Source: E44-bin32 sp034430615 (GTDB lineage: Bacteria > Chloroflexota > Anaerolineae > Anaerolineales > E44-bin32). Taken from it: a stretch of DNA of 32,917 nt. Positions 15,107 to 23,502 of this stretch are shown one piece after another. The stretch covers positions 1 to 32,917 of the forward strand of contig DAOUEJ010000149.1 in the NCBI GenBank assembly GCA_034430615.1, written 5' to 3'. Positions within the stretch are counted from its first letter, which is position 1. Each line of letters opens with the position of its first letter. The notes under the pieces were generated by a model. The model was not told the origin of the DNA. It made no database searches and saw only the letters and a program-made list of their open reading frames with translations. The position numbers and the translations under genes are program-made.

Positions 15107-17182
15107 ATGCCCCTCACAGCTGGAAGCATTCTAAGACATCGCTACCGTATTGAAGGCGTCCTCGGCCAGGGCGGCATGGGGGCCGTTTACAAGGCCTTCG
15201 ACATCAACCTGGGCGTGGCAGTCGCTGTGAAGGAAAACCTCTTCACAACTGAAGAGTATGCGCGCCAGTTTAAAAGGGAAGCAACCATCCTGGCCAGCTT
15301 GCGCCATCCAAACCTGCCCCGGGTTACTGACCATTTTGTGATCGAGGGTGAGGGACAGTACCTGGTGATGGATTTCATCCAGGGGGTTGACCTGCGTGAG
15401 AAGCTAGAGCGGGATGGTTCTATCCTCGAAGCAGAAGCGCTCCCGTGGTTCCTCGAAATCTGTGATGCCTTGGCCTACCTGCACAGCAGGAACCCACCCA
15501 TCCTGCATCGCGATATTAAACCGGGCAACATTAAGATCATGCCAGATGGGCGCGCGATCCTGGTTGACTTTGGCCTGGCCAAGATAGTCGACAAGGGCAG
15601 CACAACCACTACCGGGGCCAAGGCCATGACCCCCGGGTTCTCGCCCCCTGAACAATATGGCACAGGCCGGACTGACCCCCGCACCGATGTATATTCGCTA
15701 GGGGCGACCCTATATGCATCACTCACGGCCACCATCCCTGAGGATTCGCTTGAAAGGGCGATGGGCCGTGAGGAACTCACACCCATCCGCAAACGCAAGC
15801 CAACGGTTAATCCGGCGCTGGCCAGGGTAATCTCGAAAGCCCTTTCTGTTGAGCCAGGGGACCGCTACCAAACAGTACCAGAGCTGGCGTCTGCCCTCGC
15901 GGCGAGCACGCGGGCAACCAACCCGACGATCGTCCGTGGTCTGCCTAATCTTCAACGTTCGCAGGTGACCACACCCCTGACAGAGCCTGAAGAGCCCCCC
16001 GTGTTCGTCGCCCAACGCATGCCCCGCCGGCGCTTTCCGCGCTGGTTATTCGCCATCATTGCAGCAGTGGTCCTTTTTAGCGCAATCTACTTGATCGCGC
16101 CGGGTGTCGGAACGCTATTTACCTCGATCTTCTCCCGCCCGGCTGCCCCAGCAACAACCACAACGCAAACCCCAACGAGTACGCTTGAGCAAGAGGCTTC
16201 CGCCACTTTGCCTGTAGTGCTCCCCCCTGCGACTCCCACTCCAACGGTCGAGACCGTTTTTGCCTCGGCGACCCCGGCCGAGCCAGCTCAGCCCCTGCCT
16301 GCAACATCAACACCCACCGGGGGAGGGGTCGGGCAGATTGCCTTCGCCTCGAGCCGATCGGGCGTCCCCCAGCTCTACCTGATCAATATCGATGGAACGG
16401 GTGTGACCCAGTTGACGAACCTTGAAGATGGTGCTTGTCAGCCGACCTGGTCCCCTGCTGGCGACCAACTGATTTTTACCTCCCCATGCCGTTTTAACCA
16501 GGATCAGTACCCTGGCTCGAGCTTGTGGTTGATTTCAGTAGACGCGCTGGGCAACGCCAGCGATCCGACCCAGCTGCGCACTGCACCAGGGGGCGATTTC
16601 GACCCAGCCTGGGATCCAAATGGCGGCCGGTTTGCATTCACCTCACTGCGGGATAATCGCCCGCAGATTTACGTGATGGATTTGGATGGGGGCAACCTGA
16701 ATAACCTCAATAAGGACCTGGCCCATAACCGGCAGCCTGCCTGGGCTCCATCAGGATCGCAACTGCTGCTCACATCCACCCGCGGCGGCGAGACAGAGAT
16801 CTGGCTCATGCCATCTGCTGGAGGCGATGTGGACCGCTTCTCGATCAGCCCTGATGGCGAAAGAGATACCCATGCTGCCTGGTCGAGAGATGGGACCTTC
16901 ATCCTTTTCGAGCGCAAGATTGGCGGGGTCGCCCGCTTGATGGTCGGCCCGTTCAACGAGGGCGGGTTCCGCTTATCACGCGTCTGCCCTGAAGGGCAGC
17001 GATCCGCCCAGCCAATGGCAGAACCGAATTGGTCGCCGGATGGGCAGTGGATTGTTTTCGAGAGTTGGCCCGATGGCACCAACCACAACATCGCCATCAT
17101 GCGCCTCGGGTGTACAAACTACTTCGAAGTCAGCCAGGACCCCGCGCTTGATTTCGACGCCGTCTGGCGCCCCTCGCCCTGA
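15107..17182 (+). CDS. Transmembrane Ser/Thr protein kinase with extracytoplasmic TolB/PD40-type beta-propeller
   Basis: This 691-residue protein has three parts. The first is a cytoplasmic Hanks kinase (about 10-265) with the glycine loop GQGGMG (20-25), ATP-binding Lys42 in AVKE, the catalytic loop HRDIKPGN (Asp136, Asn141) and DFG (154-156). The second is a basic juxtamembrane stretch, a single membrane span (about 312-331) and a T/P-rich stalk (about 345-405). The third is a C-terminal propeller (about 408-690) of repeats such as IAFASSRSGVPQLYLINIDG and FAFTSLRDNRPQIYVMDLDG, as in TolB/WD40-like PD40 repeats. All catalytic residues are present, so it is likely an active kinase. The propeller probably senses an external ligand; PASTA repeats, the usual wall sensor, are absent. 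Confidence 0.92.
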   Translation: MPLTAGSILRHRYRIEGVLGQGGMGAVYKAFDINLGVAVAVKENLFTTEEYARQFKREATILASLRHPNLPRVTDHFVIEGEGQYLVMDFIQGVDLREKLERDGSILEAEALPWFLEICDALAYLHSRNPPILHRDIKPGNIKIMPDGRAILVDFGLAKIVDKGSTTTTGAKAMTPGFSPPEQYGTGRTDPRTDVYSLGATLYASLTATIPEDSLERAMGREELTPIRKRKPTVNPALARVISKALSVEPGDRYQTVPELASALAASTRATNPTIVRGLPNLQRSQVTTPLTEPEEPPVFVAQRMPRRRFPRWLFAIIAAVVLFSAIYLIAPGVGTLFTSIFSRPAAPATTTTQTPTSTLEQEASATLPVVLPPATPTPTVETVFASATPAEPAQPLPATSTPTGGGVGQIAFASSRSGVPQLYLINIDGTGVTQLTNLEDGACQPTWSPAGDQLIFTSPCRFNQDQYPGSSLWLISVDALGNASDPTQLRTAPGGDFDPAWDPNGGRFAFTSLRDNRPQIYVMDLDGGNLNNLNKDLAHNRQPAWAPSGSQLLLTSTRGGETEIWLMPSAGGDVDRFSISPDGERDTHAAWSRDGTFILFERKIGGVARLMVGPFNEGGFRLSRVCPEGQRSAQPMAEPNWSPDGQWIVFESWPDGTNHNIAIMRLGCTNYFEVSQDPALDFDAVWRPSP

Positions 17183-17262
17183 GGGCACCACGGAGTATTT
17201 CCTGAACCAATGTTGACGTCAGGGTAGGGATACTTGTCAGGTTCCTGCACGGACCTCCGTAC

Positions 17263-17292
17263 TTGTCTCCCGGAATATGAGTAAGCGATAAT
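17263..17292 (+). promoter_or_regulatory. Weak candidate promoter for folD
   Basis: TTGTCT (17263-17268), an 18-nt spacer and GATAAT (17287-17292). A second GATAAT at 17322-17327 is preceded by the same GTAAGC word as the first, a short imperfect direct repeat. Nothing else is seen in the 193-nt gap. Confidence 0.35.
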
Positions 17293-17375
17293 CACGGGTG
17301 CGGTCACATGCGTAAGCAGGTGATAATGCGAGTATCGAGTATAAGCCCCTCAAAACTCAGCTTAGGGAGTGAAAC

Positions 17376-18254
17376 ATGACTGCTACGTTGATCGACGGAA
17401 AAGCCATCGCGGAGGAAATCCGGGGAGAGATCAAGCTCGGTGTTGAGAAACTTGTTCATTCCGGCGGACCTCGCCCCGGGCTAGCGACCGTACTGGTAGG
17501 CGAGGATCCGGCCTCGCAAACCTACGTGCGGATGAAACGCAAGGCCTGTAAGGAGCTGGGGATCGAATCCTTTGGACATCAACTTGAGGCAACGGCGAGC
17601 CAGGAAGAGGTTGAAACCTTGGTCAAGGAGTTGAATGCCGATCCAAAAGTGCATGGCATCCTGGTCCAGCTCCCGCTGCCGTCCGGGTTAGATGAAGAAG
17701 CGATCCTGCGGGCGATCAGCATCGAGAAGGATGTTGATGGCTTCCACCCGATCAACATCGGCCGTCTGGCTCAGAAGGGACGCGATCCGTTATTCGTGCC
17801 CTGCACACCCGCCGGCTGCATCATCCTGCTCGAGAAAGCCGGGGCAAAACTCGCAGGTGCCCGAGCGGTCGTTGTCGGCCGTTCAAACATCGTGGGTATG
17901 CCGGCAGCTCTTTTATTAGTCAAGGAGAATGCGACCGTCACGATCTGCCACTCGCGGACCCAGGATCTTCCCGGGGTCTGCCGTGAAGCGGATGTGCTGA
18001 TTGCAGCCATTGGTCGGGCCGAGATGATCCGCGGAGACTGGATCAAACCGGGAGCGTATGTCATCGACGTCGGCACCAACCGTGTCGATGATCCCACCAA
18101 GGAGCGTGGATACAGGCTCACCGGCGATGTTGCCTTCGACGAAGCGGTTGAAGTCGCCGGTGCAATCACACCTGTCCCCGGCGGCGTTGGACCCATGACG
18201 ATCACTGGTTTGCTCCAGAATACCCTACGTGCCGCCCAGCGAGCAGCCGCCTGA
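17376..18254 (+). CDS. folD: Bifunctional methylenetetrahydrofolate dehydrogenase / methenyltetrahydrofolate cyclohydrolase
   Basis: This 292-residue enzyme interconverts 5,10-methylene-THF and 10-formyl-THF in one-carbon metabolism. The FolD motifs are complete: the catalytic region SQTYVRMKRKACKELGI with the Tyr-x3-Lys pair, KVHGILVQLPLPSG, the EKDVDGFHPINIGRL block, the NADP-binding VVVGRSNIVGMPAALLL, and the C-terminal TPVPGGVGPMTITGLL. Length is standard. GGGAG precedes the ATG. It is flanked by a terminator and appears monocistronic. 10-formyl-THF is used in purine synthesis and is made in some purine fermentations, so adjacency to the purine-catabolic island may be meaningful or accidental. 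Confidence 0.97.
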   Translation: MTATLIDGKAIAEEIRGEIKLGVEKLVHSGGPRPGLATVLVGEDPASQTYVRMKRKACKELGIESFGHQLEATASQEEVETLVKELNADPKVHGILVQLPLPSGLDEEAILRAISIEKDVDGFHPINIGRLAQKGRDPLFVPCTPAGCIILLEKAGAKLAGARAVVVGRSNIVGMPAALLLVKENATVTICHSRTQDLPGVCREADVLIAAIGRAEMIRGDWIKPGAYVIDVGTNRVDDPTKERGYRLTGDVAFDEAVEVAGAITPVPGGVGPMTITGLLQNTLRAAQRAAA

Positions 18255-18282
18255 GACACAGGCTTCAGCTCTATTTGTCTTG

Positions 18283-18319
18283 GAGCTTGCTGTGCTTCCT
18301 GCAGCAAGCTCTTCCTTTT
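18283..18319 (+). terminator. Rho-independent terminator after folD
   Basis: GAGCTTGCTG (18283-18292) pairs perfectly with CAGCAAGCTC (18302-18311), with a 9-nt loop, followed by TTCCTTTT. Confidence 0.85.
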
Positions 18320-18359
18320 AACCAATTGCCAGGGGTGACAAATTTCCCCTGCAGTTATG

Positions 18360-18370
18360 TTGTCTGACAA
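18360..18370. promoter_or_regulatory. Palindrome TTGTCTGACAA, candidate operator
   Basis: A perfect 5-1-5 inverted repeat that abuts the -35 box of the promoter at the head of the purine-catabolic genes. Size and position suit a repressor or activator site; the GntR/UTRA protein encoded at 21686-22435 is the obvious candidate. No second exact copy was noticed. Confidence 0.4.
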
Positions 18371-18399
18371 TTGACCCGCGCGGGCTGTAATGCTACACT
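18371..18399 (+). promoter_or_regulatory. Promoter at the head of the purine-catabolic cluster
   Basis: TTGACC (18371-18376), a 17-nt spacer and TACACT (18394-18399), with TG-n directly before the -10 (extended -10). The predicted start is near 18406, giving a leader of about 20 nt with the GAGG Shine-Dalgarno. Confidence 0.72.
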
Positions 18400-18425
18400 C
18401 GCCGCAATCACCTAAAGAGGGATCC

Positions 18426-19802
18426 ATGTCGACACTATTGGTCAAAAATGCTCGCTGGCTGATTACCATGGATGAAGCGCGCCGGGAGATCGCTGTCGGC
18501 GGTTTTTTTGCCCGGGACGGCTGGATCGAGGCGGTTGGGAAGCAGGGGGACCTGCCCGCGTTCGCTGATGAGGTGCTTGACCTTTCTGGGCACCTGGTCA
18601 TGCCGGGACTGGTGAACACCCATCACCACTTCTACCAAACACTGACTCGCGTCGTGCCAGCAGCGCAGGACGCGGATTTGTTTGATTGGCTCAGGACGCT
18701 CTACCCGATCTGGGCTCGAATGACCCCAGACGACATGCGCATCTCCTCCACCTTGGGTTTGGCCGAGCTAGCCCTTTCAGGTTGTACCACGGCCTCTGAC
18801 CACCATTACATCTTCCCCAATGGATGCCGGCTTGACGAGGAAATCGAAGCGGGTAGAACGGTGGGGCTGAGACTGCATGCCTCGCGTGGCTCGATGAGTC
18901 TGGGCGAATCGCAGGGTGGTCTGCCGCCTGATTCGGTGGTGGAGACCGAGCAGCAGATCCTCGCTGATACACAACGGGTGATCGAGCAGTTTCATGATCC
19001 CGAACCCGGAGCAATGACGCGCATCGTTGTTGCTCCGTGTTCGCCCTTCTCTGTGACCTCTGACCTGATGCGCGAATCGGCTGCCCTTGCTCGTGATCTG
19101 GGGGTTCATCTGCATACGCACCTAGCAGAAACCATCGATGAAGAGGCTTTTTGCCTGGAGAGTTTCGGTCTGCGCCCGCTGGCCTATGTTGAATCCCTTG
19201 ATTGGGCAGGTTCAGATGTCTGGTTTGCGCATGCCATCTTTATCCAACCCGACGAGGTTGATCGCATGGCGAAGGCCGGGATGGGAGTCGCCCATTGCCC
19301 ATCATCGAACATGCGGCTGGCTTCAGGGATCGCGCCGATCCGGCGCTACCTTGCCCGGCAGGTTAAGGTCGGGTTAGGGGTAGATGGATCAGCAAGCAAC
19401 GACAGTTCCCATTTGCTCGCCGAGGTTCGCCAGGCACTACTGCTATCAAGGGTAGGAACGGCTGTTGCGCCGGAGATTGACGATATCCCCGAACTGCTTA
19501 CTGCACGTCAGGCGCTGGAACTGGCTACACGCGGTGGAGCGGCCGTGCTTGGCCGGAAAGACATCGGCGCACTCGAGGTCGGAAAATGTGCCGACTTCAT
19601 CGCAATCGATCTGGATCAGATCGAATACGCCGGCGCGCTTCACGACCCGTTGGCAGCCCTGGTTTTTTGTTCACCGGTCAACGTGACACTCAACTATGTA
19701 CACGGAAAGCCGGTTGTCAGGGAAGGCAAACTGGTCACGGTTGACCTTCCACCTCTTGTTGAGATGCATAATCGCGCTGCCATGCACCTTGTGAATGGTT
19801 AA
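18426..19802 (+). CDS. Amidohydrolase-superfamily deaminase, 8-oxoguanine/guanine deaminase-like
   Basis: This 458-residue metal-dependent aminohydrolase belongs to the COG0402 (SsnA/AtzB/8-oxoguanine deaminase) group. Metal ligands are visible as HxH in NTHHHFYQTLTR (His66, His68), THLAET (His232, Glu235), FAHAIFI (His269) and GLGVDGSASND (Asp320). The HHHFYQTLTR and AHCPSSNMRLASG words recall 8-oxoguanine deaminase and hydroxyatrazine-type enzymes. A purine substrate is favoured by the adjacent adenine deaminase; the exact base (8-oxoguanine to urate, or guanine to xanthine) is inferred. An upstream in-frame ATG at 18390 lies inside the promoter, so I start at 18426, which has GAGG before it. 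It is the first gene of the cluster. Confidence 0.85.
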   Translation: MSTLLVKNARWLITMDEARREIAVGGFFARDGWIEAVGKQGDLPAFADEVLDLSGHLVMPGLVNTHHHFYQTLTRVVPAAQDADLFDWLRTLYPIWARMTPDDMRISSTLGLAELALSGCTTASDHHYIFPNGCRLDEEIEAGRTVGLRLHASRGSMSLGESQGGLPPDSVVETEQQILADTQRVIEQFHDPEPGAMTRIVVAPCSPFSVTSDLMRESAALARDLGVHLHTHLAETIDEEAFCLESFGLRPLAYVESLDWAGSDVWFAHAIFIQPDEVDRMAKAGMGVAHCPSSNMRLASGIAPIRRYLARQVKVGLGVDGSASNDSSHLLAEVRQALLLSRVGTAVAPEIDDIPELLTARQALELATRGGAAVLGRKDIGALEVGKCADFIAIDLDQIEYAGALHDPLAALVFCSPVNVTLNYVHGKPVVREGKLVTVDLPPLVEMHNRAAMHLVNG

Positions 19803-19841
19803 CCTGCACCCGGCCAGTGAACCAAAGGAGTGAGGGTGTCT

Positions 19842-21638
19842 ATGGATTCAAACACCTGGAGCGAGCTGACACGTGATTTGACCGATGTCGCCATGGGTCG
19901 CAAGCATGCAGACCGTGTGCTTCAAAATGGGCGCTGGGTGTGTGTGCAATCAGGGGAGGTGATCCCCGGAACATCGATCGCCATCCGTGATGAGCGGATT
20001 GCATATATTGGTCCTGACGCATCGCATACGATCGGACCTGAGACGGAACTTATCGATGCAGAAGGCCGGTTCCTCGTCCCGGGCTTGCTTGATGGGCACA
20101 TGCATGTTGAGTCAGGCATGCTTACCATCACCGAATTCGTCCGCGCGGTACTACCGCATGGAACGACAGGTATGTTCATCGATCCGCATGAAATCGCTAA
20201 TGTGTTCGGGCTGCCGGGAGTCCGGTTGATGGTCGATGAAGCCGCAGTCCAACCGATCCATGTTTGGGTGCAGATGCCGTCCTGCATCCCGTCCGCACCC
20301 GGGCTGGAGACACCCGGGGCCGTAATCGGACCAGACGAGGTCGCAACGGCCATGGGGTGGGAGGGGATTATTGGATTAGGTGAGGTCATGAATTTCCCCG
20401 GGGTCTTCCTCGGGGACGAGAAGATCCATCGCGAGATGGCCGAGGCTCGTCTGGCAGGTCGTGTGATTGGCGGCCACTATGCCTCGCCCGATCTCGGGCT
20501 TCCATTCCATGGATATGTCGCCGGGGGCCCGGAGGATGATCACGAAGGTACCCGGCTGGAAGACGCGGTAGAGCGCGTTCGCCAGGGGATGAAGGTTATG
20601 ATGCGATACGGGTCGGCGTGGCATGATGTTGCCAACCAGGTAAGAGCTGTAACCGAGCTAGGTCTTGATCCACGTAATTTCCTGCTCGTGACCGACGACA
20701 GCCATTCCGGCACGCTTGTTCATGATGGGCACATGGATCGTGTCATCCGGCATGCCATCGATCAAGGGCTGGATCCGATGGTTGCGATCCAGATGGCTAC
20801 GATCAACACCGCTGAGCACTTTGGGGTTACGCGCGAGGTCGGTTTGCTTGCACCCGGTCGCTATGCCGACGTCCTGCTCGTCGAGAAACTGGACTCCTTC
20901 AAGGTTCAGACGGTGATTGCCAGGGGCCGAGTGGTCGCGGAACAAGGTTCGCTGCGAATCCCCCGGCCAAGCTTCACCTATCCTGCCGAAATCAGAAATT
21001 CGGTTCACCTTGCACGGGCGTTAACGAGTAATGATTTCCGCATCCCGGCCAGTACAAGAGAACGGGCGCTGGCCAATGTCATCGGCATTGTTGAGAACCA
21101 GGCACCGACGCGACATTTAAAGAAAGAAGTAGTAGTGAAAAACGGAGAAATCGTCCTCTCCGGCTCCCAGGATTTAGCCAAAGTCGCGCTTGTCGAACGG
21201 CATGAAGGAAACGGCCGGATCCAGGTCGGACTTGTATCGGGGTTTGGTCTGGATGAGGGATGTGCCTTGGGTTCGACCGTGGCTCATGACTCGCATCATA
21301 TGCTCGTCGTGGGCACGGATGAAGGGGCGATGGCGTTAGCCGCCAACACACTCGCCGAACAGGGGGGCGGTCAGGTGGTCGTACGGGCAGGCGAGGTTCT
21401 GGCGACGATTGAATTGCCGATCGCGGGCTTGATGTCGGACGAACCGGCAGAGATCGTCGCTGAAAAAGCTGCCGGTTTGCTGCAGGCATTTCAGACCTGC
21501 GGATGCCACCTGAACAATGCCAATATGCAGTTGAGCCTTCTCGCGCTGGTCGTGATTCCAGCACTGAGGATCTCGGATCTCGGTCTTGTGGACGTGGAAG
21601 AGTTTGAACTGATTCCATTACTGGAACCCGGAGAATGA
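19842..21638 (+). CDS. ade: Adenine deaminase (Ade family)
   Basis: This protein of about 598 residues converts adenine to hypoxanthine and ammonia. The amidohydrolase domain shows LVPGLLDGHMHVESGML (metal-binding HxH), FIDPHEIANVFG, GLGEVMNFPGV and TDDSHSGTLVHDGHMD. The C-terminal Ade-specific domain has VAHDSHHMLVVGTDE and a Cys/Asn-rich CGCHLNNANMQLSLLAL segment. Slightly longer than the B. subtilis enzyme. Three in-frame starts exist (GTG 19830, GTG 19836, ATG 19842). The first lies inside the AAAGGAG Shine-Dalgarno, and the other two differ by only two residues; I give the ATG. It lies 39 nt after the amidohydrolase gene, clearly in one operon. Confidence 0.94.
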   Translation: MDSNTWSELTRDLTDVAMGRKHADRVLQNGRWVCVQSGEVIPGTSIAIRDERIAYIGPDASHTIGPETELIDAEGRFLVPGLLDGHMHVESGMLTITEFVRAVLPHGTTGMFIDPHEIANVFGLPGVRLMVDEAAVQPIHVWVQMPSCIPSAPGLETPGAVIGPDEVATAMGWEGIIGLGEVMNFPGVFLGDEKIHREMAEARLAGRVIGGHYASPDLGLPFHGYVAGGPEDDHEGTRLEDAVERVRQGMKVMMRYGSAWHDVANQVRAVTELGLDPRNFLLVTDDSHSGTLVHDGHMDRVIRHAIDQGLDPMVAIQMATINTAEHFGVTREVGLLAPGRYADVLLVEKLDSFKVQTVIARGRVVAEQGSLRIPRPSFTYPAEIRNSVHLARALTSNDFRIPASTRERALANVIGIVENQAPTRHLKKEVVVKNGEIVLSGSQDLAKVALVERHEGNGRIQVGLVSGFGLDEGCALGSTVAHDSHHMLVVGTDEGAMALAANTLAEQGGGQVVVRAGEVLATIELPIAGLMSDEPAEIVAEKAAGLLQAFQTCGCHLNNANMQLSLLALVVIPALRISDLGLVDVEEFELIPLLEPGE

Positions 21639-21685
21639 CTTGTTGATGACGAATGCACACGTGGGTAAACAGCGTATGAGGTTGA

Positions 21686-22435
21686 ATGGGTAAGCGCTTG
21701 AGGAAGAATTCCGGTCTGTCAAGCCCGCTGTACCAGCAGACGGCTGTATCCCTGGCGGCGCTGCTTGAAACCCTGCAGCCCGGAGATAATTTGCCGTCGG
21801 AACCCAAGCTAGCAACCCAGCTTGGGGTTTCGCGTGCGACACTGCGCGAGGCGATGCGCATCTTCGAGAATCAAGGCCGCATCATCCGACGCCAGGGGAT
21901 CGGAACATTTGTGTCCCAGCCAATTGGCGTCATTGAAAGCGGGCTGGAAGCGCTGGAGAGTATCGAAACTGTAGCAGCCCGCATCGGGTTGGAAGTGGAG
22001 ATGGGTGAACTCGACTTACGCGAGCGTGTGCCCGAAGCGGATGAAATAGAAGCCTTCGGCCTCAACCCGCAGGCCTCTCTGCTCGAAATTACACGTGTTA
22101 TCCTGACCAAGGAAAGACCGGTTGCCTACCTGGTGGACATCCTACCCCGGGAGATGCTGCCCTTCGAAATGCATGATAAGCGCTTCCGAGGCTCGATTCT
22201 GGATATGTTCCTTCGCAACGGGCGGCCGGAGCTTGGGTACTCTCGTGCGGAAATCACAGCAATCCCGGCTTCCGGGCACCTGGCCCGGTCATTGAGGATC
22301 CAGCGGGGTGATGTTCTGCTTTGTATGGAATCCTGGCTGTATACCAAGGAGGCGCGCGCCATCGAACACACATTCAGCTATTTTCTCCCCGGGACATTCA
22401 GGTTCCATATCCTACGGAGAATCAAAGAAATCTAA
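21686..22435 (+). CDS. GntR-family transcriptional regulator, HutC/UTRA type
   Basis: This 249-residue protein has an N-terminal winged helix (about 13-78) with the signature LPSEPKLATQLGVSRATLREAM split by the family's usual spacing, and IIRRQGIGTFVSQP as the wing. A C-terminal ligand-binding UTRA-like domain (about 95-245) contains LEITRVILTKERPVAYLVDI and ends with IEHTFSYFLPGTFRFHILRR. Such regulators respond to a pathway metabolite. Lying between the deaminases and the carbamoyltransferases on the same strand, it probably controls the whole cluster; the palindrome at 18360-18370 is a candidate site. GAGG precedes the ATG. Confidence 0.9.
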   Translation: MGKRLRKNSGLSSPLYQQTAVSLAALLETLQPGDNLPSEPKLATQLGVSRATLREAMRIFENQGRIIRRQGIGTFVSQPIGVIESGLEALESIETVAARIGLEVEMGELDLRERVPEADEIEAFGLNPQASLLEITRVILTKERPVAYLVDILPREMLPFEMHDKRFRGSILDMFLRNGRPELGYSRAEITAIPASGHLARSLRIQRGDVLLCMESWLYTKEARAIEHTFSYFLPGTFRFHILRRIKEI

Positions 22436-22504
22436 GGGTTCAAGATCCACTGCCATCTCAGCTTGTCAGTGGAATGACTATATTCGCAAAAGAGGAGATA
22501 AATC

Positions 22505-23458
22505 ATGCGTAGCTTTGCCGGAAGAGACATTCTGTCGTTGAAAGGGTTCGAGCGCGAGGAGTACGAGCGCGTTTTCGAGATCTGTGACCGTCTGGCGCCG
22601 TATGCACGAGATCGGCATAATGGCGATCTCCTGCGCGAGAAGACACTGGTAACAGCTTTCTACCAACCCAGCACCCGCACCAGACTGGCCCACGAAGCAG
22701 CGATGATCCGCCTGGGTGGCCAAGTGACCGGATTTGCCGATGCTAAGATGACCCGCGCCGGGGACTTCTACCAGGAGTCGATAAAAGACACGGTGAAGAT
22801 GCTTGAGTTCTACGGGGATGTCATCGTTATGCGTCATTTCCAGCAGGGCGCGCCGCATGAAGCCGCTCGTTGGGCGAGCGTGCCGATCATTAACGGTGGT
22901 GATGGCTGGGGTGAGCACCCGACCCAGATCCTGACCGATCTCTACACGATCCGGCAGGAGAAGGGCCGCCTGGATGGACTGCGCTGGCTGGCTGTCGGGG
23001 ATATGCGCATGCGCACGATGCACTCGCTGGCTTACGGGTTGACACAGTTCGATTGCCCGATCACCTTCGTTTCCCCTCCAGAGATGTCGCTCACAGATGA
23101 GTTCAAAGCCGAGCTCGAAGACTTGAGCCTGAATTTCAAGGAAGCAGAACACGTCGAGCAGGCGATCGCCGATGCCGATGTCATCCTGGTTGAACCTGTT
23201 GTACAGCCCGATTACACCAAATCACGTGATGAACGCGAGGGCGATGTGGGCATGACACCCGCCAATTACAAAATCACACGTGAGCTGCTCACATCCAAGG
23301 CCAAGTCGGATGCAGTCTTGCTTCACTCGCTGCCCCGCATGGATGAGATCCCGCCCGATGTCGACGGGACGCGCTGGTCACGTTACTGGAAGGAAGCCTT
23401 CAACGGTGTCGTGATGCGCATGGGATTATTGGCCCTGGTCCTAGGCGCCACCGAATAA
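22505..23458 (+). CDS. Aspartate-carbamoyltransferase-like enzyme of unknown acceptor
   Basis: This 317-residue member of the ATCase/OTCase family keeps the carbamoyl-phosphate site: STRTR (56-60), VMRH (Arg110), EHPTQILTDLYTI (His138, Gln141), GDMRMRTMHS and HSLPRMDEI (274-282). By eye against E. coli PyrB, the 80s-loop Lys84 position is Tyr, and the aspartate-binding TRVQ motif is replaced near residues 231-234 (PVVQ), removing Arg229. So aspartate is unlikely to be the substrate and pyrimidine synthesis is unlikely to be the role; no pyr gene is nearby. Context (second carbamoyltransferase, carbamate kinase, purine deaminases) suggests it works catabolically, forming carbamoyl phosphate from a carbamoyl compound. 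GAGGAG precedes the ATG by 7 nt. Automatic annotation would call it pyrB. Confidence 0.85.
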   Translation: MRSFAGRDILSLKGFEREEYERVFEICDRLAPYARDRHNGDLLREKTLVTAFYQPSTRTRLAHEAAMIRLGGQVTGFADAKMTRAGDFYQESIKDTVKMLEFYGDVIVMRHFQQGAPHEAARWASVPIINGGDGWGEHPTQILTDLYTIRQEKGRLDGLRWLAVGDMRMRTMHSLAYGLTQFDCPITFVSPPEMSLTDEFKAELEDLSLNFKEAEHVEQAIADADVILVEPVVQPDYTKSRDEREGDVGMTPANYKITRELLTSKAKSDAVLLHSLPRMDEIPPDVDGTRWSRYWKEAFNGVVMRMGLLALVLGATE

Positions 23459-23461
23459 TCG

Positions 23462-23487
23462 GGCGATCCCGCCTGACGGGCATCGCC
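23462..23487 (+). other. Intercistronic hairpin between the two carbamoyltransferase genes
   Basis: GGCGAT (23462-23467) pairs with ATCGCC (23482-23487), extended inward by 4 more pairs after a one-base bulge, with a 5-nt loop. No T-run follows, so it is more likely an RNA-processing or stabilising element than a terminator. The Shine-Dalgarno of the next gene begins just after it. Confidence 0.55.
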
Positions 23488-23502
23488 AAGGAGTAATGCG
23501 AG

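Noticed and set aside
22463..22484. Promoter TTGTCA/TATATT directly upstream of the first carbamoyltransferase
   Set aside because: The spacer is only 10 nt. No properly spaced pair was found, so read-through from upstream is assumed.
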